A stretch of 64,000 nucleotides of DNA from contig CAXXFI010000002.1 in the NCBI GenBank assembly GCA_963665155.2, positions 1,116,001 through 1,180,000 on the forward strand. The letters are read 5' to 3'. The notes under the pieces were generated by a model. It worked only from the letters and a program-made list of their open reading frames with translations, was not told the DNA's origin and did no database searches. Both the position numbers and the translations under genes were made by a program. The DNA is from UBA1141 sp963665155 (GTDB lineage: Bacteria > Chloroflexota > Dehalococcoidia > Lucifugimonadales > UBA3495). Shown piece by piece: positions 8,929 through 18,130 of the stretch; position 1 is the stretch's first letter, and each line of letters starts with the position of its first letter.

Positions 8929-10825
8929 TCAACAAAAGTCCATAATCGTTAGTGAGGTTAAGCTAGCCCCGCCTGGATAGGATTTTCCTCCGTCAGTGGA
9001 ACCATAAGTCGGAATGCCAGGCGTTAGGTTCTGCTTGCTGTCGATGCCCAATACGCCATTACCGTCGTAGCCCCATGTCCACACAGTACCGTCGTTCTTG
9101 AGGGCTATGACCGTTCCGTTCAACGCACCGACATCGATGACGTCCAGCAGGAACGGATCGCTCCCCGGGATCACGGTTCTACCGCTTAGGGTTCCCCCGC
9201 CGACGACCTGAACCGGGGTGAAGCTACTGGTATCTTGGGGTGGCTGCGCCTGGGAGTCAAAGTTGCTCTGCCCAAGCTGGCCGAACCGGTTCCGGCCCCA
9301 TGTCCACGCGGTACCGTCGCTTTTGACCGCGACACTGTGGTGCTGACCAGCCGCCACGGCCACCACGTCGGTGAGGCCTATAACTTGCACAGGGCTCGAG
9401 CGGTTGGTTTGAGTGCCGTCACCCAGTTCTCCGAAGGTATTTCTACCAACTGCCCAGACTGTCTCATCATCAAGCAGAAACAAAACGTGTTGCTCGCCTT
9501 CGTCCATAGCGACCACGTTATGGTCAGCAACGAAAGCTGCGAATGCTGGGGTCGGCACAAATCGATCCGCCCCCGGCGCTAACCCTGCGGCGCTTGCGGG
9601 ATTGCTATTCCAGCCCCACATGATACAAGCGTCGCCAATTCCATCTCCGTCCCCGTCTTCCTGGCCGGCGTTGGGAACCGTTGGGCAGTTGTCGTCGACA
9701 AAGAGTACGCCGTCGCCGTCTTCATCCTGCTGACTGTCCCCGCAGCCCCTGCCGTCTATTGGTGTGTCATTGACCGGGTCGGTACCTTCGCAGCTATCCT
9801 GACCGTTTGGCACATTGTCGCCATCGGCGTCTTGCTGGCTGAACCCGCAGCCGCTGGCGTCGATTGGTGTGTCACTTAGCACGGTTCCGGCGCAGCTGTC
9901 CTGGACATTGGGCACGCCGTCGACATCGTCATCCTGCTGACTGAAGCCGCAGCCGTTGATGCCTATCGGCGTGTCCTGGAGGTCGGTCCCGGTACAGACG
10001 TCCGAGTCGTCAGGAACCTCGTCGCCGTCGGCGTCGGGTAGAGTTATACCAGTCCTGTCCATCGCGAAGGTCGATATTAGACCTACGGCGGCATAGACGG
10101 TTTTGCCACCAGGGCTGATGGCAACGCCCCCGTTTTTATTTGAGCCTAGGCCATCGGTCGTGGTGTCAACCAGGGTCAGGTCACCTGAAATTTCGTCGCG
10201 GCTGTAAGAATCCAGACGGCTTCGCCCATGCCTGCTAACCAGGTACAGGCCGTTCGAACTCATTGCCAATCGTCCGTCATTAGCACTTAGTTCCGAACCC
10301 GCTGTTTTCAAAAATGTGAGTTCCCCGGAGTTCACATCGCGGCTGAATATAGATATTATGTTTTTACCCCAAGTTCCGACATACAGGAACTTGCCATCAG
10401 GACTGAACACCATATTCCGGCGCGAGTGGTCTACCGGGCCATCCGTGATGGTTTGGATTCTTGTGAAACTGCAGTCCGGTCCCCCAGTTAAAACGAAAGC
10501 ACATGGGACCGCAACCCCGGTCGTTCCACTCCGGTCGTATACGGCTATGCGGTACGTCCCGTTCAACTTTAACTCGCTACCTGTATATATGAAGTTGCCG
10601 TCCGGGCTGACTGCGATGTTGGACGCGCCCACGAGTGCAGGATCTTGACCTTCTCCTACCCTCTCTTCGTGCGTCAGTGCGCCGGTGCTCGGCACCACTG
10701 ACAAGCGGGAGAGCTGTCGCCCGCCCGCCACAAACAGAGCTGGTCTGGCTCACAAAAAGCACAGCAAGCAGCGCCACAATTGATATCGCTACAGTAATTC
10801 CGGTTTCCTTTAACAACCAACTCAT
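8929..10825 (-). pseudogene. Surface beta-propeller protein with calcium repeats and RCC1 repeats (N-terminus frameshifted)
   Basis: The main frame (10731-8929, 600 residues) has three parts. First is a lactonase/WD-like propeller (residues 1-230; repeated SPDGNFIYTGS, SPDGKFLYVGT). Next are four thrombospondin type-3-like repeats (about 232-370; DADGDEVPDDSDVC, DGDNVPNGQDSC, DGDGVLFVDDNCP), which bind Ca2+ in extracellular proteins. Last are RCC1-type repeats (about 370-600; WAVGRNTFGELGDGT, WTWGRNRFGQLG, WTWGYDGNGVLG). A signal/membrane segment, MSWLLKETGITVAISIVALL, lies upstream in another frame starting at 10825; one base added near 10735 would fuse it to LFVAGGRQLSRLSV. The protein is therefore probably exported, and either freshly frameshifted or affected by a sequencing error. 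RCC1 repeats usually number seven, so the C-terminus may also be short. Confidence 0.75.
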
Positions 10826-10870
10826 GGATGGTCCTCCGCAACATTTTTCGTCACTTTGATCGTTTTGCAA

Positions 10871-11327
10871 GTTAGTTTCCAGCTTCGCTGGTTAACGCCA
10901 TATTTAGGTACCTGACATCGGAAGTGCCAATATTAGAAAAAGTTTGCGCACTTCGGCCAAGGCTGAATTTGTGACTAAATCGAGTATGAATGGGGACATT
11001 CGCCAACGTCAATTAACTTTAGTTCAACATACTTCACCATACCCAACAGAAATTCGGCAGTTTTCTAAAACCATGTCCAAAACGCATTCTGGGGTATAGA
11101 TAACATTTCAATTTGGTGGCATTTGGTTTGGGCATTAATCGGGAATATTGCACCCAAAAGACTGGTACACCCAAGACTTCCGATGGCGAATACAAATGAG
11201 CGTTTAAGAGTTAAATCCTGGGGGAGGTAGGTGGCGCTTTTGGGCGAAGGAAGGCACATTTCTCTCGATAAAGCGGATAGGTAGAAAGAGACGGTCGCGC
11301 AGTAAGAACTGAACCTGGACACACAAT
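10871..11327. other. Intergenic region, AT-richer, no gene seen
   Basis: Upstream of the propeller gene. The 85-codon minus ORF at 11065-11322 has no family signature. Presumably holds the promoter of the leftward surface-protein gene. Confidence 0.4.
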
Positions 11328-11366
11328 AAAAAGCCGCCTCTGTCTCACGATGAGCCTGAGGCGGCC
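11328..11366 (-). terminator. Intrinsic terminator, leftward
   Basis: On the minus strand an 8-bp GC stem (GCCGCCTC, 17-nt loop, GAGGCGGC) is followed directly by TTTTTATT. It would end transcription of the leftward genes from 12.7 kb. Confidence 0.7.
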
Positions 11367-11530
11367 AAATTGCGTTTTGCGCCCAATCTATGTTTTGGTG
11401 CGGGCGTCTCGGATTCGGACCGAACTAAATTACATCATTCTCGTCCATACCCAATGGCCCAGCGTATTCATGCGCCGGTTGCGAATACTGACTCAATGGC
11501 CGGATTGCAAACCTATGATGAACTTAAGGG

Positions 11531-12101
11531 TCAGTAAGGCAGAAGCCAGGATTCCGAGAATGCCAAGGCGCAGGTACTGTGCTCCCGGCTATCTCGCTGC
11601 CGGGGGAATGGACGACCCGAAGAAACTTTACCGTTGATTGTCACTGTTGCGGTTTTTGCCGGGATCAAGACCGTGGAAACGCCGTGGGGCCGGTCAGGGT
11701 TGCTGCCAGGGAAACTGTGGCTCAAAAAGGATTCTCCCAAAGACTCCCAAGCCAACGAAATTTCCCCGTCGCTGGTGGTGAGGGTCTCCGTCCACGACGT
11801 TCTCAAGTCTCCGGAGCTTTATCTCGGGAAGTTCCAAGTTGCCGAAAGTCGGATTGATGGAACCTTGAATCTCTTTCTGCAGCCAGCGAGTCATCTCGAT
11901 ATTGTCCGTATAGACTCGCGGCTCATTGTTCGTAAGCTCGCTCTGCAAAAAGAGCACATGGCCGGGCCCACCCGGCGAGAACAGGATGCGCCAGAAGCTG
12001 GCATCGGTGGTCACCGGGCCATTGTCCGTTTCACTGAGACGAATGTAGGGGTTCTCTCCGGTTAGCAGCACCCGATTGGGGTCTATGGGTGAGGTGGTCA
12101 T
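11531..12101 (-). pseudogene. Conserved hypothetical protein, frameshifted
   Basis: The first frame (12101 to about 11820) begins MTTSPIDPNRVLLTGENPYIRL and continues through SFWRILFSPGGPGHVLFLQSE, ending near ELPEIKLR. The second continues SGDLRTSWTETLTTSDGEISLAWESLGESFL, HSFPGSNPDRPHGVSTVLIPA and CALAFSESWL. Together they would give a protein of about 185 residues with no catalytic motif I recognise. One indel near 11820 separates the frames. It lies downstream of two small cupin genes on the same strand, so it may share their pathway; that is context only. Confidence 0.6.
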
Positions 12102-12334
12102 AATTTAGCCTCCATTCGCAGCAATTAGTTTTCTCCCCCATCCCTTCGGCACGCTCAGGACAGGCCTAACCTTCCCCCGAAATGGGGAAGGGACTGGTCC
12201 CCTCTCCGTAAGCGGGAGGGTTTTAGCTTACGGGAGGGTCTTAGCTTAATGGTAGTCTTGTATCCAGTCGGTTCAAAAACATGGGTATCTGGCAGGTTCT
12301 TTACCACTGAGTGGGCAACTCACCTGCACGATTG
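12102..12334. repeat. Intergenic repeat-rich spacer
   Basis: Contains a truncated relative of the 'TTCG...GTCGAAGG' intergenic repeat (around 12145-12165) and short direct repeats CGGGAGGGT-TTAGCTTA near 12210-12248. No coding frame. Confidence 0.4.
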
Positions 12335-12673
12335 CTATAAGTCGGGGATGCCCATGGAAAGAGACGTGCAAGGCCCACCAACAGTCTTGGTAAGATGCCC
12401 TTGGCCGGTCATATCTTCAGCCAGAAGAATGTCCCCGGGTTGGAACTGCCGAATTGAGCCGTCGGCTACCGAGACCTCCATATTGCCACTCACGACAATG
12501 AGGTATTGCCTGCGGGTGGGATTGTGCCACTCGGCTGGCCGGTCTGCCGGGCTCCGCCGGAAAACCAGGTCTTCGCCCGATTTGGTGATGATGCGCTGAA
12601 CGTCGGGATCCGGCAAGCCCAAGTCCTCAAAGTGGGATTGAGCATCGTCGCCGGTATAAATTCGGACCAACAT
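12335..12673 (-). CDS. Small cupin-domain protein
   Basis: 112 residues, a single beta-barrel cupin. It starts MLVRIYTGDDAQSHFEDLGL and shows WHNPTRRQYLIVVSGNMEV, DGSIRQFQPGDILLAEDMTGQGH, the two cupin motif regions. Histidines in WHN and QGH could be metal ligands. It is a paralogue of the cupin at 17792-18130 (same TGDDxQxH start and AEDxTGQGH end) and more distantly of the one split by IS1182 copy B. Small cupins of this type are often isomerase-like or sensor proteins; the substrate is unknown. Confidence 0.75.
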   Translation of the reverse strand: MLVRIYTGDDAQSHFEDLGLPDPDVQRIITKSGEDLVFRRSPADRPAEWHNPTRRQYLIVVSGNMEVSVADGSIRQFQPGDILLAEDMTGQGHLTKTVGGPCTSLSMGIPDL

Positions 12674-13179
12674 AATTCAGACTCCCTTAAATTATCGTCT
12701 ATTGAAGCGCACGGGGCTCACGCGGGTACCCCGCGACCCTTGCGGCACAAGTATAAACGATTAGCGGCCCAAGCGAATCCCCGCTGGTATTGCAGTCGTT
12801 GGGCTCGCTTTTACCGATCCGATCAGGTCAACCATCAGGCCAACGAAACAAACATGAACGTACAGTTCGACGCAATGCTCTTGTGACCTTTGCTGCCCAC
12901 ATCGTCCATGATCATCACTTCACTGGGCCCGAACCGGCGAGTCTCGCCATCTGTGGCGGTTATCTCATTCTCGCCCGTCAGAACTACGATCAACAGTCTC
13001 TTGGGAGTGGGATGAAACCTGTCGGAGAAACCCATGGGGGTGTGGACGAAAAAGGTATCGGATGCGGCTTTAGGATCGGTAACACCAAACAGGCCCACGC
13101 CGGGCCTAAATTCCGACTGTTTGAAATTGGCTTCTACATCTTCAAAGTGAGTCTCACCCTCGGAGTCCGCATACAACCT

Positions 13180-15163
13180 TGATTCCCTCGCAAAAAGGCC
13201 TGTTTGAGATGAACCCTGGCGTGCGAAGGGGCCTGGAAGGGAGGAGGCCACGGGATGCCGGCTGCTGGCCTCACCGCACCATCTGCCGCGCTCAGGACAA
13301 GCGTGATCCCCTTGCGGTACCCCTTCCGTGGCTCAGGGCACCCGGTGGAAGCTGTGGAGCGGCGCCCTCATGCGGCCGTGACCGCAGGTGCCGTCCCGAC
13401 CGCCCGCTGAGCCGTGTTCTCCATCTCCACCAGGCGTGCATGGACCATCCGCTTGAAGTTGCACGCCAACGCCTTCAGGTAGACGGCAAGCCGCACCCGA
13501 CGGCCCCCTCGCACCCGCAAGCGCCCAAGCCCGTGGGCGCGCTTCAGCTCGGAGTTCGTTCCCTCGATCCCGGCCCTTATGGCATACCGCTTGCGCCACT
13601 CCTCGGTGGCCTCGGCCCTCCGGCGCCGCTCGATGTTCACCTTCACCAGGTCCGCCTTGAGGACGTAGGCCCCCGCACGCCGGTCCAGCTTCACTGGGCA
13701 ACGGGACCGCAAGGGGCAGGGCTCGCATGTTGTCCTGGCAAAGTGGACCTCTACCCGCTCCGGCGCATCCTCCAACTCGTGCTCCTCGATGGACGGGTGG
13801 CCGGCGGGGCACACCGTGGCCTGCTCCCCTGTGACGTCGATCTGAAAGTCCGCGGCGGTGAGCGGCGGTGGTCCGTCACCCTCTCCTTCGTGCGAGTTCC
13901 CCGGCGCCGACCCCGCCACCGGGCTCACCAGTTCCGTTCCCCGGCGCGAGGCTTCGAAGGCATTGCGGCCCGACCCATACGCCGTGTCGGCGAAGAGCTC
14001 GTCCGGTCGGACCTTCCGCTCCGCGAGCCCGTCAACGACCGGCACGCTCACGTCGGTGTCGCTCCCACTCGAGGGGGTCACCTCCACGTGGGTGATGAGC
14101 TGGGTGGCGTTCTCCTCGTGGCAGGTCTCCGCCACCTGCACCTCGTACCCCTTCCCCTTGTGGCCGCTGTAGGTCACATCCGGGTCGTGGGGCGATTGCA
14201 GCGAGTCGGCGGACACCTGCTTCGGGTCCTTCAAGGCCACGGGCACCTTGCATTCCCCAGCATCGTCGTCATCGTCCCTGGGGCGCCCGTCCCGGTGTTT
14301 GCCCACATGGCACTGCTCCCGCAGCAGCCGCTCCAGCAGCCGGTACTCCTCCAGCTGGGCAGCAGTCGTGCCATGGAACCGGTCCACCAGCCGGTAGAGG
14401 TCCCGGGCACAGACCGAAAGGCGTCGCCGACCCTCCCCCGTGCGGGCGTCCTCGTAGTGGGTCGCCTCGTCTTCTTCCTTCAAATAGCCCCCTAGGAGGC
14501 CCTCCGGAACCCCAGGGCGAAGCTCTGGGTGCTCCCAGCGCAAGGCCCGCAGGAACAACCGCATCGTCTCACAGAACAGGCCCAGCCGGGTGAGTGTGGC
14601 GATGTTGCTCATGATGTGGGTGGAGTCCAGCCGTTGCTTTCCGGTGCGTATGCCCAGCGCCTGGATGATCCGGTCCGTGGTCTCCTGGAAAGCCAGCCGG
14701 CCACCGTCGTGCTGCATCAGGCGAACTCGGAAGTTGTGGAGGGTCTTCTGGGGCAGGTGGGTCTCCTCGATGTCCAGCCGCAGGGCGTGGTGCCAGAGCA
14801 GGTTGAACTCTAGTTGTTCCAGAGCTTCATCGTCGGTGAGGTTGAACATCTCTTTGAGGAGGTGGACCCCAAGGACGGTCTGCACCGCCCGGTTGGGACG
14901 GCCGTTGTCCACGCAGTACATGGGAGCAAAGCGCTCCTCGTCAATCAGGGGGAGCGCCTCGTTTCGGAAAACCTCGGCCCAACTTCTCTCCAGACGCTTA
15001 GCCTTCTTCGGCGTCACCAGGAACTGGGACTGCCAGAGGCTCTCTTGCGGGTCTCGTATTCGGAACATCCTCCCCTCCCTCGGCCAGGCGCTGCCCCAAC
15101 GCCCTTTCCCCACATTATCCTCCCATTGCCCCCGGAGGACGAGGGGTTTTTACGAGGGAATCA
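13180..15163 (-). mobile_element. IS1182-family element, copy B (intact)
   Basis: 1984 bp with ends TGATTCCCTCG and complement, flanked by the 4-bp direct repeat ACCT. It carries one uninterrupted transposase and is probably active. The intact target duplication and clean rejoining of the host gene suggest a recent insertion. Confidence 0.92.
13368..15113 (-). CDS. IS1182-family transposase
   Basis: 581 residues, intact. The N-terminal DUF772-like domain (FAPMYCVDNGRPNRAVQTVLGVHLLKEM, then LEFNLLWHHAL) is followed by the DDE core. Here LDSTHIMSNIATLTRLGLF has the first Asp, ELFADTAYGSGRN the second, and GIEGTNSELKRAHGLGRLRVRG the Glu. A cysteine cluster CEPCPLRSRCPV sits near residue 460, as in many IS1182 transposases. 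A GTG at 15113 opens the frame; ATG 15068 (MFRIRDPQESL) has the stronger ribosome site and may be the true start. Confidence 0.92.
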   Translation of the reverse strand: MGKGRWGSAWPREGRMFRIRDPQESLWQSQFLVTPKKAKRLERSWAEVFRNEALPLIDEERFAPMYCVDNGRPNRAVQTVLGVHLLKEMFNLTDDEALEQLEFNLLWHHALRLDIEETHLPQKTLHNFRVRLMQHDGGRLAFQETTDRIIQALGIRTGKQRLDSTHIMSNIATLTRLGLFCETMRLFLRALRWEHPELRPGVPEGLLGGYLKEEDEATHYEDARTGEGRRRLSVCARDLYRLVDRFHGTTAAQLEEYRLLERLLREQCHVGKHRDGRPRDDDDDAGECKVPVALKDPKQVSADSLQSPHDPDVTYSGHKGKGYEVQVAETCHEENATQLITHVEVTPSSGSDTDVSVPVVDGLAERKVRPDELFADTAYGSGRNAFEASRRGTELVSPVAGSAPGNSHEGEGDGPPPLTAADFQIDVTGEQATVCPAGHPSIEEHELEDAPERVEVHFARTTCEPCPLRSRCPVKLDRRAGAYVLKADLVKVNIERRRRAEATEEWRKRYAIRAGIEGTNSELKRAHGLGRLRVRGGRRVRLAVYLKALACNFKRMVHARLVEMENTAQRAVGTAPAVTAA

Positions 15164-15288
15164 ACCTTGCGTACTTCATCGGAATTTGCCAAGCTGAACC
15201 CACCGGATTTTGAATGCGCCAGGCACGATGCATCCCTCCATATAAAAAATGAGCTCCAACAAAGCCGACCTTGGCTATGATTTTCGGT

Positions 15289-16268
15289 TTAGACGTTGCC
15301 TACACGCTCGCATGCATCCCACGCCGCCACCAAGTAAACCGGGTCAGCCTTTACGTCGTATTCCCGTAGGCAAGCCTCGGTAAATTTCAAAGAATGGGCT
15401 CCGCCTGCCTGCAGCGCCCGGTCAATCAGGTCGTCGCGACTGCCCGACGGTGCCGTGAATCCGTCAACGGGTCCCGGCTGCGCCTCCGAGTACCAGGCGT
15501 AGACAGCGGCACATGCCTGCCAGGCATATCGGGCGATCAAACGTGAACTGGAATCATCGACGTAGGGAGCCAATATTCGCAGCGCGCTGGGGGCGGTAAC
15601 AGCATGGACAAATGCCACAAGGTTGCTGCCGTTGGCCAGGTAGACCGCCGCGGCTACGCCGGTCAAGTCGGAAATAAACCGGGAGAGGTCTCCTTCAGTG
15701 TTAACCATATCAATAACCGGATGGAATGCCGGACGGTCGTTCAGCCCTTCCAATTCTCCGGCAATGGCCCGCTCCGGCTGGAACCCCTGGTCATGAATAC
15801 GTTCAACCTCTTCCAAAGCGTGCCTCGGTGAGGAATATCTAGGGTTGCCGGAGGGAGTTCCCGGCAAGACTTGGTACCGTGACAGCATGGGCCGTTCGAA
15901 TCAACCCATGAGCAGCGGCGGAAATCACCGAAGGCGCCAACGCAGGGACCCAGCCAGCAACTACTTCGGTCCAGGGCGCCCCGGTCAATTCTTGCCGGAA
16001 GAATGCAGTCCAGTCACCCAAACGGTGGCCGTCGCCCAGGGCTTCCCGCCAATCTTGGCGTTGTATAGGCGAACCGAGTGCGGGTTTTGCTTCCAGGCGT
16101 GACTTATACTTTTGCACCCACGGAACAGCGGACTCCCCCCCTGCCCAAAGTGACTATGGCTTCGGCCGCCATGGGACCATGGTTGGCCAAGGGACCGTTC
16201 CACTCCGGACCGGTGTCTTTGAGGATGTCGAGCACTTCGTCCATAGCATCGTTCATAGAACCAGGCAT
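15289..16268 (-). pseudogene. Questin-oxidase-like (DUF4243) protein, two frameshifts
   Basis: Three frames join into one protein of about 325 residues. The first (from ATG 16268, after AGGAG) reads MNDAMDEVLDILKDTGPEWNGPLANHGPMAAEAIVTLGRG. The second (about 16130-15890) reads QKYKSRLEAKPALGSPIQRQDWREALGD, WTAFFRQEL and AHGLIRTAHAV. The third (to 15289) reads RYQVLPGTPSGNPR to ADPVYLVAAWDACERVGNV. The pattern of conserved histidines (NHGPMA, AHGLIRTAHAV, FVHAVTAP) is that of questin oxidase-like proteins, Baeyer-Villiger-type enzymes of polyketide metabolism in fungi with bacterial relatives of unknown substrate. The frameshifts lie near 16130 and 15890. Confidence 0.7.
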
Positions 16269-16425
16269 AGCTGTGTCTCCTGCGAGTTGGGCATTTATAT
16301 GTACTGAAAAGCTTATTCCTGGGTCGTGATGGTAGCCGGTCAACTACATTTATAATCGTAGATAATCGCAGCAAATACTGGGCCTTGGGTTTTCGGCCTT
16401 ATCCCAAAGCTTCGGCCACTTGACC

Positions 16426-17217
16426 CTACGGACTGCCAGCGGACCGGCCTCCATCTACCATGTACACACCGCCGGTGCAGAAGCTGCTTTCGTCACTGGC
16501 AAGAAACAGCATAAGCTTCGCCACTTCCTCAGGGTTTCCATAGCGCTGCAGCGGGACACGCGCCGCAAAGGCTTGATGGGTCCGCTCTAGAGTCGCCTCC
16601 GAGTTGTCCTCGGCAGCGACGCGCATTTCCTCTATGGAGCGCATCATCCGGGTCTCAATTGGGGCAGGATTGACGGTGTTGACCCTGATACCCAACGGGG
16701 CGCATTCCAACGCCGCTGTGCGCATCAGGCCGATGACCGCATGCTTGCTGGTGGTGTAAGCCGACATGCCCGAACTTCCACCTATACCGGCAGTAGAGGA
16801 GGTAATGACGATGCTGCCGCCCCCCGTTTCACGCATCACCGGTATCACGTATTTAAGTCCCAGCCAGACGCCCCGCACGTTTACCGCGATAACCTGGTCG
16901 AACATGTCAATCGGATAGTCGATAATTTGCGAAATCGAGCCTTCGATTCCTGCGTTGGCCAGGAGTATATCGATGCCTCCCCAACGTTCTACAGCTGCGT
17001 TGACGTAGCTCTGGGCCTGTTCGGGCTGGGTGACGTCCGCAACCACATAACTGGACTTGTCTTCGCCGATGGACTGCACAATTCCCTGGAGCGCTTCCTC
17101 ATCCCGGTCGACCAGTACCACCCTTGCGTCTTCCGCAGCAAATTGTCGTGCGGCCGCCTGACCGATGCCTCCGGCCCCTCCCGTAATTAGAGCAATTTTC
17201 CCTGATAGACGTGTCAT
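16426..17217 (-). CDS. Short-chain dehydrogenase/reductase
   Basis: 263 residues, full SDR length. Cofactor motif ITGGAGGIGQAAARQF near residue 10; acidic LVDRDEE at the end of beta-2 favours NAD(H). Also NAG (LLANAGIEGS), the catalytic Ser in ITSSTAG, and Tyr-x3-Lys in SAYTTSKHAVIGL. The C-terminal VNTVNPAPIETRMM and GGVYMVDGGRSAG are typical of classical SDRs. It oxidises or reduces an alcohol/ketone of unknown identity. It stands just upstream of the broken questin-oxidase-like gene on the same strand, which could mean a shared aromatic or polyketide substrate (inference). Confidence 0.88.
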   Translation of the reverse strand: MTRLSGKIALITGGAGGIGQAAARQFAAEDARVVLVDRDEEALQGIVQSIGEDKSSYVVADVTQPEQAQSYVNAAVERWGGIDILLANAGIEGSISQIIDYPIDMFDQVIAVNVRGVWLGLKYVIPVMRETGGGSIVITSSTAGIGGSSGMSAYTTSKHAVIGLMRTAALECAPLGIRVNTVNPAPIETRMMRSIEEMRVAAEDNSEATLERTHQAFAARVPLQRYGNPEEVAKLMLFLASDESSFCTGGVYMVDGGRSAGSP

Positions 17218-17791
17218 GTTTCTCCTCGCGTCCGTGTATCGGGTTCATCTATTGCGTGTATTGGGCCCGTGTAATCCCATCCCTCGCTGGCATTACCTCC
17301 GAAGGTAGGAGTATACGTGGCGATCCCAGGCGTCGACAGTGTACCACCCCAGTCAGTAGGCTCAATTGTGGGCGCCAAAGGCTATATAGCGGCGAATCTG
17401 CAAAGGTCTCGCACAAGTCAGCGAAGGCGTCGATCCCAACAAGCGCAGACAGGCAAGGTTTTGGGGTTGGACCGCCACTTATCGCGGCCGTACACCGGTC
17501 GCGGTCAGGCAAATTAAATTATGCGCCAAAATCCGGTGGCGGTTTTCTTGGCTTGATGTAGAATGACACAGTAAACGGCCCGATCGCATGCCTGCCGGGA
17601 CAATCGGACACTGCAATGGACAAACCGATCTCCCAGCGTTTCCAATATCTTCGGCTGCAGCTAGGGTCTTAAATTGATCGGGATAAAGCGCCCTACCTGC
17701 CTTAATCCGGATGTAATCCAAAGCCCGATCAAGCTTTGACTTCAGCGTAGTTAGGCGGCTTCCCGCAAAAAAATATATTTATGAGGTAATT
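17218..17791. promoter_or_regulatory. Intergenic region between divergent genes, no ORF supported
   Basis: Separates the leftward SDR from the rightward cupin and presumably holds both promoters. An AT-rich stretch with AAAAAAATATATTTATGAGG lies directly before the cupin start. The ORFs crossing this region have no recognisable motifs. Confidence 0.4.
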
Positions 17792-18130
17792 ATGAGTATT
17801 ATCCGACTCTACACCGGCGACGATGGTCAGACCCACATCGAGGAATTAGACATAGCTTCTCACCCCAGTTTGTCAGAGCCGACGACCACTAACAACATCT
17901 CATTTCGCCAAGTCCCCTCAGGCACGTTCAGTGATTGGCACAATGCTCCCCGGCGTCAATACGTTATAACCGTGTCCGGGGAGGTTGAAATTGGCCTGGG
18001 AGACGGCACGGTTCATCGGTTTGGCCCAGGACATGTGACGCTGGCTGAGGACCTAACCGGGCAGGGGCACACCACCCGGTCCGTGGGTAACGAGCCCAGA
18101 GTATCGGCGACTATACGGCTATCCGACTAG
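17792..18130 (+). CDS. Small cupin-domain protein, paralogue of 12335-12673
   Basis: 112 residues: MSIIRLYTGDDGQTHIEELD, then WHNAPRRQYVITVSGEVEIGLGDG and GPGHVTLAEDLTGQGHTTRSV. One cupin barrel with the same layout as the copy at 12.3 kb. The ATG follows TGAGG. The last codon and stop read GAC TAG, and this TAG is the left part of the CTAG duplication made by IS701, which begins at the next base, so the protein is unchanged by the insertion. Substrate unknown. Confidence 0.8.
   Translation: MSIIRLYTGDDGQTHIEELDIASHPSLSEPTTTNNISFRQVPSGTFSDWHNAPRRQYVITVSGEVEIGLGDGTVHRFGPGHVTLAEDLTGQGHTTRSVGNEPRVSATIRLSD

Larger units (their letters stand above)
12835..15179 (-). pseudogene. Small cupin gene split by IS1182 copy B
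   Basis: The body lies at 13179-12835 (RLYADSEGETHFEDVEANFKQ to KSIASNCTFMFVSLA). The apparent long start at 13251 is IS sequence. Across the element, 15179-15164 supplies MKYAR, and the 4-bp target duplication ACCT (13176-13179, 15164-15167) allows exact rejoining to MKYARLYADSEGETHFED. The intact protein would be about 120 residues with HTPMGFSDRFHPTPKRLLIVVLTGENEI and RRFGPSEVMIMDD, a cupin related to the two neighbours. The insertion falls after codon five and separates the start from the body, so the gene is dead unless restarted from the element. Confidence 0.85.
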
